Shown here: positions 35,316-43,331 of the stretch, piece after piece | How positions within the stretch are numbered: the stretch's first letter is position 1 | Layout of the letters: each line of letters begins with the position of its first letter | Assembly: GCA_030849945.1 (NCBI GenBank) | Contig: JAVDKK010000002.1 | Location: 923,529 to 987,528 of the forward strand | Length of the DNA: 64,000 nt | From: Schauerella fraxinea | Lineage (GTDB): Bacteria > Pseudomonadota > Gammaproteobacteria > Burkholderiales > Burkholderiaceae_B | Direction: 5' to 3' | Position numbers and translations under genes: made by a program | Notes under the pieces: model-generated | The model's database searches: none | What the model was told of the DNA's origin: nothing | What the model saw: the letters and a program-made list of their open reading frames with translations, nothing else

Positions 35316-36107
35316 TTAATGTTGTGTTGGGGATCCAAAAACGTAGGAATCCATCGACAAAATACCGTAGGTGATGCCGCCGTCCAGCACGTCGACGGCG
35401 GCATCGGCGCCAGCGGCACCCGCCGCCACCAGCAACGGCAGAAAGTGCTCGGTCGTGGGATGCGCGCGTTTGGCGTGCGGCGCGATCTCGAGCGTGCGGC
35501 GCAGCCGATCATGGTCGCCCGCCACCACCGTCTCACGCACCCACCCGGCAAACTCGCGCGCATAGACCGCGTCTTCCGTTACCGGGCCGCGAAACTCATA
35601 CAGATTGTGGGTCAAACTGCCCGAGCCTACGATCAACACGCCCTCCTCGCGCAGCGGTGCCAATGCCGCGCCGAACGCATAGGCCGTATCGGCATCCAGC
35701 CCAGCCGGCATGGACACTTGAAACACCGGTACGTCGCCGTCGGGAAACAGATAGCGCACGGGCACCCAGGCACCGTGATCCAACCCGCGGCGTTCATCGG
35801 CCGACGCCTGCCAGCCCGCCGCGCGAAGCACATTGACCACGTGCGCCGCAATCGCCGGAGCGCCAGGCACCGGGTACTGGATCTCATACAGTTCACGCGG
35901 GAAGCCGCCGAAATCGTGAATGGTCTCAGGCTGGGCCGTCGTGCCGACGCGAATCTGCTGGGTGGTCCAGTGCGGCGACACCACCAACACCGCCTTCGGC
36001 CGGGGCAGCGTCTGCCCCAATGCGGTCAGTTGGGGCCCAAGCAATCCGGGTTCAACGGAAAACGTGGGTGCGCCGTGCGAAATGAAGAGAGTGGGAATCG
36101 AAGTCAT
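35316..36107 (-). CDS. LigB/DODA-type extradiol dioxygenase (YgiD-like)
   Basis: A 263-aa class III extradiol dioxygenase fold. Metal-site residues visible: LFISHGAPTFSV (His), VVSPHWTT (His), GLDHGAWVP (DHG motif) and HPTTEHFLPLLVAAG. ATG 36107 is chosen because GGAGG lies 8 nt upstream; ATG 36113 is too close. It is divergent from a LysR gene. The family includes DOPA 4,5-dioxygenase-like enzymes; the aromatic substrate is not known. Confidence 0.9.
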   Translation of the reverse strand: MTSIPTLFISHGAPTFSVEPGLLGPQLTALGQTLPRPKAVLVVSPHWTTQQIRVGTTAQPETIHDFGGFPRELYEIQYPVPGAPAIAAHVVNVLRAAGWQASADERRGLDHGAWVPVRYLFPDGDVPVFQVSMPAGLDADTAYAFGAALAPLREEGVLIVGSGSLTHNLYEFRGPVTEDAVYAREFAGWVRETVVAGDHDRLRRTLEIAPHAKRAHPTTEHFLPLLVAAGAAGADAAVDVLDGGITYGILSMDSYVFGSPTQH

Positions 36108-36196
36108 GGTCATGTCCTCCAGGAGGTAAGTGGCGAGCATCACGCCCGCTTCATGCAATGACATCAGTCTATCTGTCTACATTAACGAGATAAATA

Positions 36197-36209
36197 TGCC
36201 AAACTGGCA
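36197..36209. promoter_or_regulatory. Candidate LysR box between dioxygenase and lysR
   Basis: TGCCA-AAC-TGGCA, a perfect interrupted palindrome that also satisfies the T-N11-A rule for LysR regulators. It is 40 bp before the lysR start and ~90 bp before the dioxygenase start. Confidence 0.6.
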
Positions 36210-36248
36210 CTTACTATCCCAATTTACAAGCCAATAGGCGACCCACGC

Positions 36249-37148
36249 GTGGACAAATTTTTGCAGATGCGCACCTACGTGCATGTGGTCGATGCCGGCA
36301 GCTTCATTGGCGCCACCGTCTCGCTAGACATGTCCAAAGCGGCCGTGTCGCGGCATGTGGGCGATCTCGAAGCGCGACTCGGCGTGCGACTGCTCAACCG
36401 CACCACCCGCCGATTGTCGATGACCGAAGACGGTGAGGTGTTTTACCTGCGCTGCAAGGAATTGCTGAACGAACTTGCTTCCGCCGAGGCGGAGATCACC
36501 TCGCGCACCGGCGAAGCCGTCGGCCTCATCAAGGTCAGCGCACCGGTGAGCTTCGGCATCCTGCACCTGGCCGACGCGTGGGCAGCGTTCAGTGAGCGCC
36601 ATCCCAACGTTACGTTCGACGTCACGCTATCGGATCGTGTGTCGGACCTGGTCGAGGAAGGCTACGACCTTGCCGTGCGCATCACCAAGCTCGAAAGTTC
36701 CAGCCTGATTGCGCGCAAGCTCTCGTCCACGCGCGTGGTGCTCTGCGCGTCGCCCGAATACCTGGCCCGTGCCGGTACCCCCCAGCACCCGCACGAACTC
36801 GGTTCGCATGCCGTCATCGCCTACAGCTACTGGGCGGCCCGCGACGAATGGGGGTTCGACGGGCCCGAGGGCCGCGTGACGGTAATGACGCATCCGAAAC
36901 TGCGCACGAACAATGGCGACACCTGCCGCGCCGCCGCGCTTCACCACCAGGGCATCATCCTGCAGCCCACCTTCATCGTGGGCGAGGACCTGGCCGCCGG
37001 CAGACTGGTCGAAATTTGCCCGGCCTATCGCTCGGTCGACATCGGCATCTATGCGGTATACGGCAGCCGCAAGCATGTGGCGCCCAAGGTGCGGCTGTTG
37101 ATCGACTTTCTGGTTGAACGTTTCGCCACGCCGCGCTGGCCGCAGTAA
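36249..37148 (+). CDS. LysR-family transcriptional regulator
   Basis: A 299-aa LTTR starting at GTG. The HTH (residues ~1-60: FLQMRTYVHVVDAGSFIGATVSLDMSKAAVSRHVGDLEARLGVRLLNRTTRRLSMTEDG) is followed by a periplasmic-binding-like effector domain (IKVSAPVSFGILHLADAWAAF). It is divergent from the dioxygenase and probably activates it through the 36197-36209 site. It is convergent with the SDR operon that ends at 37186. Confidence 0.92.
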   Translation: MDKFLQMRTYVHVVDAGSFIGATVSLDMSKAAVSRHVGDLEARLGVRLLNRTTRRLSMTEDGEVFYLRCKELLNELASAEAEITSRTGEAVGLIKVSAPVSFGILHLADAWAAFSERHPNVTFDVTLSDRVSDLVEEGYDLAVRITKLESSSLIARKLSSTRVVLCASPEYLARAGTPQHPHELGSHAVIAYSYWAARDEWGFDGPEGRVTVMTHPKLRTNNGDTCRAAALHHQGIILQPTFIVGEDLAAGRLVEICPAYRSVDIGIYAVYGSRKHVAPKVRLLIDFLVERFATPRWPQ

Positions 37149-37185
37149 TCCTGCAAATACGCGCGTTGCACGCTTATGCGGCCGA

Positions 37186-38001
37186 TCACACGTACTTGCC
37201 GGTGATGCCGCCATCAACCACCAGCTCCGCGCCGGTGATATAGGACGCTTCATCCGACGCCAGGAAGACCACGGCGTTGGCCACCTCCCAGGGCGTCCCC
37301 ATCCTGCCCATCGGCACCTGCTTATCTCGGGCGGCGCGCGCATTGTCGAGACTGGCAGCATCGAACATGTGCGCAACGTTTTTCTGTATGCGCGGTGTGT
37401 CGATCAACCCGGGAATCACCACGTTCGCGCGTATGCCATCCGCGGCATACTGTTGCGCCAGCATGCGGGTGAAATGGATCAACGCTGCCTTGCTTACGCT
37501 ATAGGCAAGATGCGGATAGCCGATGTATCGCAACCCGGCAACCGATGCAACGGTGACGATCGATCCGGCACGTTGGCGGCGCATGTGCGGCAGAATCAGC
37601 TTGCTGGCGATCAACAGACTATCCACGTTGACGTGCTGGATGCGGTGCCATTCCTCCATTGAAATGTCTTCCGGCCCACCGGTCTTGCTGATCCCGGCAT
37701 TGGCATGAAAGACGTCGATGCGGCCCCATTCGGCAATCACCTGATTCACCGCATCGGCCATCGCATCGGCATCGCCCACATCGGCCTGCAAGGCAATCGC
37801 GCGGCCGCCTATCTGCTCGATCTCCCGCACCGTATCCTCCGCCGCCGTCCGGTCGAAATCCAGCGCCGCAATCGTTGCACCATGCCGGGCCATCGCCACC
37901 GCGCAGGCACGACCGATACTCCAGCCCGGCGCGCTGCTTCCCGCCCCCGCCACCAGCACGATCTTGCCGGCGAGTCGATGTGTCGGTTCAGGCATCGTCA
38001 T
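37186..38001 (-). CDS. Short-chain dehydrogenase/reductase (distal)
   Basis: A 271-aa classical SDR. NAD(P) loop GAGSSAPGWSIGRACA (an insertion widens the usual GxxxGxG), Asp after beta-2 (LDFDR), HANAG, catalytic Ser in VASVAG and YSVSK. It overlaps the preceding SDR by 4 nt (ATGA) and ends the ligase/lyase/SDR operon. Likely substrate is a hydroxyacyl-CoA or hydroxyacid in the same path; inference. Confidence 0.88.
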   Translation of the reverse strand: MTMPEPTHRLAGKIVLVAGAGSSAPGWSIGRACAVAMARHGATIAALDFDRTAAEDTVREIEQIGGRAIALQADVGDADAMADAVNQVIAEWGRIDVFHANAGISKTGGPEDISMEEWHRIQHVNVDSLLIASKLILPHMRRQRAGSIVTVASVAGLRYIGYPHLAYSVSKAALIHFTRMLAQQYAADGIRANVVIPGLIDTPRIQKNVAHMFDAASLDNARAARDKQVPMGRMGTPWEVANAVVFLASDEASYITGAELVVDGGITGKYV

Positions 38002-38723
38002 GCGTCACTCCCCAATCCCACTGTCATTCCACCGCATACATACAACACCTGCCCCGTGATGAATCCGGCCCGATCATCGATCAGCGAGGCGACGGCATGC
38101 GCCACGTCCTCGGCGGTGCCCATGCGTTTGACGGGAATCGCGTTGCGGATTTTCTCGGTGTTTGGATGCCCAAGCGGATTGACCCGCTCGAACAGATCGG
38201 TTGCGATCGGTCCGGGCCCGACTGCATTCACCGTTACCCCGTACGCACCCAGTTCCAGGGCCCACGTGCGCGTCATGCCATGCAGGCCCGCTTTGGTGGC
38301 GGCATACACCGAGCGCTCGAGCTTGCCCAGCGCCGCGCGGCTGGAGATGTTGACCACCCTGCCGAAACCCGCCTCGCGCATCGCAGGCAACAAGCCTTGA
38401 AGCAGGCGCAACGGTGCCAGGAGATTGAGCGCCGACACCGCCGCCAGATCGTCGGCTGTCGCGCGTTCAATTGGCGCAGGGCGCACGATCCCTGCATTGT
38501 TTACCAGTCGGACGACGGGATGCTTGGTCAACAGCGCCGACAACGCGGCATCGAGCGCTGCCCCGTCGACCAGATCGACCTCACTGAAATCCTCGCCAGG
38601 TGCCGTATGAGCCGGCGGCACAAGATCGAAATTGACGACGCGATAGCCATCGGACAGTAAGCGCATGACCACCGCGCGTCCTATCCCTTGGCTCCCGCCG
38701 GTTACCAGAACATGCTTATCCAA
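37998..38723 (-). CDS. Short-chain dehydrogenase/reductase (proximal)
   Basis: A 241-aa classical SDR: TGGSQGIGRAV coenzyme loop, FDLVPP (Asp suggests NAD), LVNNAGI, NISSRAALG (Ser) and YAATK. Close in form to 3-oxoacyl/3-hydroxyacyl reductases. Starts 3 bp after the lyase-like stop and couples to the next SDR. Confidence 0.9.
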   Translation of the reverse strand: MDKHVLVTGGSQGIGRAVVMRLLSDGYRVVNFDLVPPAHTAPGEDFSEVDLVDGAALDAALSALLTKHPVVRLVNNAGIVRPAPIERATADDLAAVSALNLLAPLRLLQGLLPAMREAGFGRVVNISSRAALGKLERSVYAATKAGLHGMTRTWALELGAYGVTVNAVGPGPIATDLFERVNPLGHPNTEKIRNAIPVKRMGTAEDVAHAVASLIDDRAGFITGQVLYVCGGMTVGLGSDA

Positions 38724-38726
38724 GGG

Positions 38727-39509
38727 TCAGCCCTCCTGCCGATGGGCGCTGCCCCCTTTACCCACGTAGGGAATCGCTTGGTCGATCGTGTCCCAGATGA
38801 ACCTGCCCGACGGATCGGTCTGTTCTTCGGCAATGTGCGACACCAGTCCCGCCGCACGGGATATCACCGCGAAACCACGCATGAGTTTGGCGGGCACGCC
38901 GATCTCGCCAAGCATCGCGGCCACCGCGCCGGTCGCGTTGATGGTGATGTGACGACTGTAGGTCGCATCGACCGTCTTGGCGAGCAAACGCAAGGCGCGA
39001 AGATGGTCGCCGGCAAGTTCGGATTCCGCTTCGGCTACCGCCAACAGCTTTACGGCACGGGGATCATCCGGCTTGTGCAAATGATGCCCAAAGCCAGGCA
39101 TATGCCCGCGCTTGGCCCGCACATCCTGCACAATGTCGCGCGCCGTCGCTTCCTGGTCGTCCGACGCAACGATGCGGTCCAACAGCGTGGCGCAGTTTTC
39201 CATCGTGCCCACGAATTGGCTGCCCACCGCCATCAAACCGGAGGCCACGGCGCCCTGCAGATTCTCCGGTGCACTCATGTAGATCAGGCGCGTGGCGATG
39301 GCGCTTGGGGTCATCCCATGTTCCATCAACGTGATCATCACCGCGTCGACAATGCGCATGTCGACCGGTCGTGCATCGCGATTCATGATCTGCATGAACA
39401 TCACTTCTGCAAAGGTACGTTCGCCGATCAGATCGTCAACGAGGTTGGCGTCCCGGTAATGCATGCTGGTGAGGTCGTGCGCGCACAGACGCGTAACGGG
39501 TGTGGTCAT
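38727..39509 (-). CDS. Citryl-CoA lyase-like protein (short citrate-synthase fold)
   Basis: A 260-aa protein, much shorter than citrate synthase (~430 aa), matching the citrate-synthase-like domain of ATP-citrate lyase/citryl-CoA lyase. Recognisable blocks: LMEHGMTPSAIATRL (His64), VASGLMAVGSQFVGTMENC, the PGFGHHLH loop (His142) and SRAAGLVSHIAEE (Arg218, His225). Where ACLY has LNVDG with the catalytic Asp this protein reads INATG (Thr193), by my alignment from memory. AGGAG precedes the ATG. It sits between an acyl-CoA ligase and two SDRs, so C-C cleavage of a CoA ester is likely, but citryl-CoA need not be the substrate. Confidence 0.82.
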   Translation of the reverse strand: MTTPVTRLCAHDLTSMHYRDANLVDDLIGERTFAEVMFMQIMNRDARPVDMRIVDAVMITLMEHGMTPSAIATRLIYMSAPENLQGAVASGLMAVGSQFVGTMENCATLLDRIVASDDQEATARDIVQDVRAKRGHMPGFGHHLHKPDDPRAVKLLAVAEAESELAGDHLRALRLLAKTVDATYSRHITINATGAVAAMLGEIGVPAKLMRGFAVISRAAGLVSHIAEEQTDPSGRFIWDTIDQAIPYVGKGGSAHRQEG

Positions 39510-39527
39510 GATTGTCGTCTCCTGAAG

Positions 39528-41255
39528 CTATGAAAGTGTGGTTGTGGCGGACGCCGCCAACGCATCCTGGCGCACGGCGGTTTTCAGCACCTTGCCCACC
39601 GATGAGCGCGGCAGCGAGTCATAGAAATGCACTTGCTTGGGCGTTTGCACAGGCCCCAAACGCTCGCGTACGTGCGCCATCAGTACTTCGGGCGTCACGG
39701 TCTTGCCGGCATGCAACTGCACGGCGGCATGTACCGCCTCGCCCCACTTCGGATCGGGCACGCCAAACACCGTCGATTCGTACACTGCGGGATGCAAGGA
39801 CAAGGCGTTCTCCACATCGACCGGATAAACGTTGAAGCCTCCCGTGATCACGACATCGCGAATGCGATCCTTGAGATACAGATAGCCGCGGTCGTCCACC
39901 AACCCCACGTCGCCGGTATGCAGCCAACCCGCCACGATGGTCTCCGCCGTTTTTTCCGGCAGGCGCCAGTACCCGCTCATCACCAGGTCGCCTTTGACGA
40001 CCACCTCCCCCAGCTCACCCGCAGGCAAGAGGGTGCCGTCCGGCGACATGATCGCCATATCGGAAAGCCAGGTCGTACGACCCACCGAGCCGCGATTGCT
40101 GGGTTCTGCCAACTCTCCCGGCGGCAGCACCGTCACGATCTGCGGCGCCTCGGTTTGCCCATACGTCGTACCGACCACCGGGCCGAAAAACGTCTGTACC
40201 TCATCGATCTTATCGGCGGGCATGGGCGCACCGCCGTAGATGAGATTGCGCAGCGCGGGAAAATCGGCGCGGGTGATCCCCGGCTGCGCCATGATCATGT
40301 AAATCAGCGTGGGCGGCATGAAGGCCAACGTGCCGCCCCGCTCCCGGAATGCCTGCGTAATCGTCTCCGGCGACACGCTATCGAGCAGCACGTGCGTGCC
40401 GCCTTGCGCCAGGATGGGCAGCAGGTAAGTCGATGTGCCATGGGTGACCGGTGCGGCGACCACATAACGATCTGCCTCGGTCAACCGCCATCCATTGATT
40501 TGATTGATGATCCCGGCGTTCCATGCGCGGTAGGGTTGCATCACCCCTTTCGGTAGACCCGTCGTGCCCCCGGTAAATTTGATCGCCTGAGTATCGTCGC
40601 GCGTCAGCGCGCAGGCGGCAGGCGACTGGCCGTCATGGGCGCGCAACAGCGCCGCGAGCGACGGGCCGGGGCCGCCAGACGTCGTCGCCTGTGCCAGGCC
40701 TTTTCCGTTGTCGCCATTATTTGCGGCGCCCTGGTTGGCGACCCCCTGGTGTGCAGCCCCCTGGTTTGCGTCCCCCTGGTTTGCGGTGCCCTTGTGTGCT
40801 GCCACCTGGTTAGCGGCCGCCTGGTTTGCTGCCCCGCTGTCCGCCTTGTTACCGGCAGCACTGCCCCCGGCCTGCGCCGTGTCGTCATCGAGCGACACGA
40901 TCACCGCCGCCCCAGCCTGCAACAGCGGCTTTCCGGTCGCATCCGCGAATAGAATCGTCGGCTCGGTCGCGTCGAGAATGCGGCCGATTTCGGTGATCGT
41001 GCTGCGGTAGTTCAACGGCACCCACACCTTGCCCGCAGCCAGCACCGCCAGCAGGGCCAGGATGTGGTTGGCCGAATTGCCGGCGCAAATGCCAACGCGC
41101 GATTGCGGTGCGGGATCGATGGCTTGCAGGCCCGCCGCCAGGGCGCGCACCTGTCGCGCCAGGCTCGCATACGAGACACTGGACGTGGGGCTCTCCAGCG
41201 CGATCCGATCGGGATACCGCTGCGCGGCACGAAAGAAAAAGTCTATGGGAAACAC
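39528..41255 (-). CDS. Class I adenylate-forming acyl-CoA ligase with pentapeptide-repeat insertion
   Basis: A 575-aa ANL-superfamily ligase that activates a carboxylic acid to its CoA thioester. GTG start with TTGGAG 6 nt upstream. P-loop FTGGTTGLPKG (227-237), GTTYGQTE adenine motif, GWLHTGDVG and RDVVITGGFNVYPVDVE hinge, and C-terminal Lys in SSVGKVLK are all present. Residues 142-181, in a loop between conserved strands, are a tandem pentapeptide repeat (Asn/His-Gln-Gly-x-Ala) absent from the family norm. It is the second gene of the Bug-ligase-lyase-SDR-SDR operon. Acid substrate unknown. Confidence 0.9.
   Translation of the reverse strand: MFPIDFFFRAAQRYPDRIALESPTSSVSYASLARQVRALAAGLQAIDPAPQSRVGICAGNSANHILALLAVLAAGKVWVPLNYRSTITEIGRILDATEPTILFADATGKPLLQAGAAVIVSLDDDTAQAGGSAAGNKADSGAANQAAANQVAAHKGTANQGDANQGAAHQGVANQGAANNGDNGKGLAQATTSGGPGPSLAALLRAHDGQSPAACALTRDDTQAIKFTGGTTGLPKGVMQPYRAWNAGIINQINGWRLTEADRYVVAAPVTHGTSTYLLPILAQGGTHVLLDSVSPETITQAFRERGGTLAFMPPTLIYMIMAQPGITRADFPALRNLIYGGAPMPADKIDEVQTFFGPVVGTTYGQTEAPQIVTVLPPGELAEPSNRGSVGRTTWLSDMAIMSPDGTLLPAGELGEVVVKGDLVMSGYWRLPEKTAETIVAGWLHTGDVGLVDDRGYLYLKDRIRDVVITGGFNVYPVDVENALSLHPAVYESTVFGVPDPKWGEAVHAAVQLHAGKTVTPEVLMAHVRERLGPVQTPKQVHFYDSLPRSSVGKVLKTAVRQDALAASATTTLS
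40713..40832 (-). repeat. In-frame 15-bp tandem repeat inside the acyl-CoA ligase gene
   Basis: About eight imperfect 15-bp units (plus-strand consensus near CCCCTGGTTTGCGGC) encoding NQAAA, NQVAA, HKGTA, NQGDA, NQGAA, HQGVA, NQGAA. The unit length is a multiple of 3, so copy-number change keeps the frame. Confidence 0.88.
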
Positions 41256-41270
41256 GATGACTCCAATTGC

Positions 41271-42254
41271 TTACTGGACCTTGATGTTGGCCGACGTCAC
41301 CACGTCCGCCCACTTCGCGGTCTCTTCGTTGATCCATGTTTGAAAGGTCGCGGGCGTATTCGGAAGCGGGGGCATCACGAAGCCACTTTTTTGGAAGGAC
41401 TGCTTGATCTCGTCCGATGCCAGCATGGCGTTAAGCGCCTTGTTCAGGCGCTGAACAACCGGCGCCGGTGTACCTTTCGGCGCCACCAGGCCAAACCAGG
41501 ACTGCACGGCGAAGTCCTTCACGCCGCGCTCATCCAACGTAGGGGTATCCGGCGAAAACGGCGCACGCTCGGGCGAGGTCACGCCCAATGCCCGAAGCTT
41601 CCCGCCCTGGACGTGGGGAAGCGCCGAGGGCATGTTGTCGAACATCGAATCGACCTGCCCGCCCAGCAGATCTGTCACCGCCGGTCCACTACCCTTGTAG
41701 GGCACGTGCAGAATGTCAGTCTTGGTTTGAAGCTTGAACATCTCGCACGACAAATGGATCGACGATCCAGTTCCCGATGACGCGCAGGTCAGCTTGCCGG
41801 GATTCTTGCGCGCATAGTCGATGTACTCCTGCACCGAGTTGATCGGCAACTTCGGATTCACCACGAGAATGTTCGGCACGGTCGCCAACAATCCGACCGG
41901 CTCGAAGGCCTGGTTGAACTTGTAGCTCAGGTCCGGATAAAGGGTTTGATTGATGGTGTTGGCAATCGACCCCACATAGATCGTGTAGCCATCCGGCTTG
42001 GCGCGATAGACCTGCTCCGCTCCAATGTTGCTGTTCGCGCCTGCCTTGTTTTCCACCAACACGGTTTGCCCGAGTTGCTCCGACAACGCCTTCGCGGCGA
42101 TGCGAGCCGCAATGTCGGTGGCGCCTCCTGCGGCATAACCGACCACGAGCGTGATCGGCCGCGTGGGGTAGTTGCCCTCGGACGCCGAAGCCGATCCCAC
42201 AGCGGCAAGCGCTACGACGAGCGACAACGCTCGCGAAAATGCGTGACGATTCAT
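41271..42254 (-). CDS. Bug-family (tripartite tricarboxylate) solute-binding protein
   Basis: A 327-aa periplasmic TctC-like protein. Signal peptide ends ASA|SEG; the mature start YPTRPITLVVGYAAGGATDIAAR and VENKAGANSNIGAEQV are the Bug ligand-loop signatures, and LTCASSGTGSSIHL follows. No TctA/TctB permease genes lie nearby, as is common in Burkholderiales. It is first in the operon with the ligase, lyase and SDRs, and probably delivers the acid they degrade. Confidence 0.92.
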   Translation of the reverse strand: MNRHAFSRALSLVVALAAVGSASASEGNYPTRPITLVVGYAAGGATDIAARIAAKALSEQLGQTVLVENKAGANSNIGAEQVYRAKPDGYTIYVGSIANTINQTLYPDLSYKFNQAFEPVGLLATVPNILVVNPKLPINSVQEYIDYARKNPGKLTCASSGTGSSIHLSCEMFKLQTKTDILHVPYKGSGPAVTDLLGGQVDSMFDNMPSALPHVQGGKLRALGVTSPERAPFSPDTPTLDERGVKDFAVQSWFGLVAPKGTPAPVVQRLNKALNAMLASDEIKQSFQKSGFVMPPLPNTPATFQTWINEETAKWADVVTSANIKVQ

Positions 42255-42280
42255 GATGTCTCCTGTTGTCTAATCTTTGA

Positions 42281-42290
42281 ACAGATCTGT
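42281..42290. promoter_or_regulatory. Candidate IclR operator
   Basis: Perfect palindrome ACAGATCTGT in the 94-bp divergent gap between iclR and the Bug gene. The gap is markedly AT-rich and also holds TCTAATC and TTAGATT in opposite orientation. Confidence 0.45.
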
Positions 42291-42348
42291 GTCTGTCACA
42301 GGTATCATGGGCGCGTCAACGCGATAGAACAATTAGATTGTCCAATAT

Positions 42349-43140
42349 ATGAACAAACACACTGCATCGCCGGCCGAGCCGGGCACGAACCAGGCGCGCG
42401 ACACCGATGCTGCGGGACCGAGTACTTTCAGGCGCGGACTGCGTGTGCTGGCGGCACTGCAGGATGCGGGACCCGACGGTCTGCACGTTACGGAAGTCGC
42501 CCGTGCAGCCGATATGCAGCGCAGCACCGTTTATCGCTTTCTGGATGTGCTGCTCGAAACGGGCTGGGCCACACGTGACGCCGCCGCGCCGCGCTACCGC
42601 CTTGCGCATCCAATCGGGATGACCGCCGACCCGCACGCAGCAGCCGTCGCGCGCTGGGCGCCGGCGCTGCGCGCCATCAGCGATGACACGGGCGACTCCG
42701 CATTTCTGATCTGTCGCGCCGGAAATGATTCGTTGTGCCTGCACCGAGAAGTGGGCAACTATCCGGTCCAAGTGCTTGCCGTCACCATCGGGCATCGGCA
42801 ACCCTTGGGGGTGGGCGCCGCTGGGCTGGCCTACCTCGCCGCGTTACCGCCCGACGAGGCGAACGAAATCATTGCGCACAACAAAAACGCCTTGAATGCC
42901 TATGGCGCGATGAATGGCGAGCGGCTGCACAAATTGGTCGAAAGCGCACGCGATCGCGGCTGGGCCGTGGTGGGAAATAGCGCAGTGCCGGGGGTGTTGG
43001 GTGTGGGTGTGGCGCTGCTGGATTCACAAGGCCGGCCGACCTTCGCCCTCAGCGTGTCCAGCATTTTGGCCAGAATGCCCGCCGCACGGCAGCGACAGAT
43101 TGCTGAATCCATCGTTCGGCGTCTGAAAGCCGAAGCTTGA
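42349..43140 (+). CDS. IclR-family transcriptional regulator
   Basis: A 263-aa regulator. Winged HTH (HVTEVARAADMQRSTVYRFLDVLLETG, ~45-75) and IclR effector domain with FLICRAGNDSLCLHREVG, QPLGVGAAGLAYLAALP and AVVGNSAVPGVLGVGVALLD. Divergent from the Bug-ligase-lyase-SDR operon, which it most likely controls. Ends at a bidirectional terminator. Confidence 0.92.
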   Translation: MNKHTASPAEPGTNQARDTDAAGPSTFRRGLRVLAALQDAGPDGLHVTEVARAADMQRSTVYRFLDVLLETGWATRDAAAPRYRLAHPIGMTADPHAAAVARWAPALRAISDDTGDSAFLICRAGNDSLCLHREVGNYPVQVLAVTIGHRQPLGVGAAGLAYLAALPPDEANEIIAHNKNALNAYGAMNGERLHKLVESARDRGWAVVGNSAVPGVLGVGVALLDSQGRPTFALSVSSILARMPAARQRQIAESIVRRLKAEA

Positions 43141-43216
43141 TGCCAGGCCCGGTGGATGCCGATGCAGTGCGCCTATCGCTGTGCTCGCGGCGGCGCGCAT
43201 TGCCGGCTGAAATAGA

Positions 43217-43242
43217 AAAAGGCCAGGTCTCCCTGGCCTTTT
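43217..43242. terminator. Bidirectional terminator between iclR and the MHS transporter
   Basis: Perfect 11-bp stem AAAAGGCCAGG / CCTGGCCTTTT with a 4-nt loop TCTC. Serves the convergent genes on both strands. Confidence 0.88.
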
Positions 43243-43331
43243 CATTGGTGCGCCGAAATCGGGCTGCACCGCGTTGGCGGTACTGAGGTGCTTCCAGCCC
43301 GGTGCCCTCAGGCACCGTCCCGCACCATCGA

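Noticed and set aside
40713..40832. Possible CRISPR array
   Set aside because: Units are 15 bp, directly adjacent without spacers and in frame with a conserved enzyme; no cas genes nearby.
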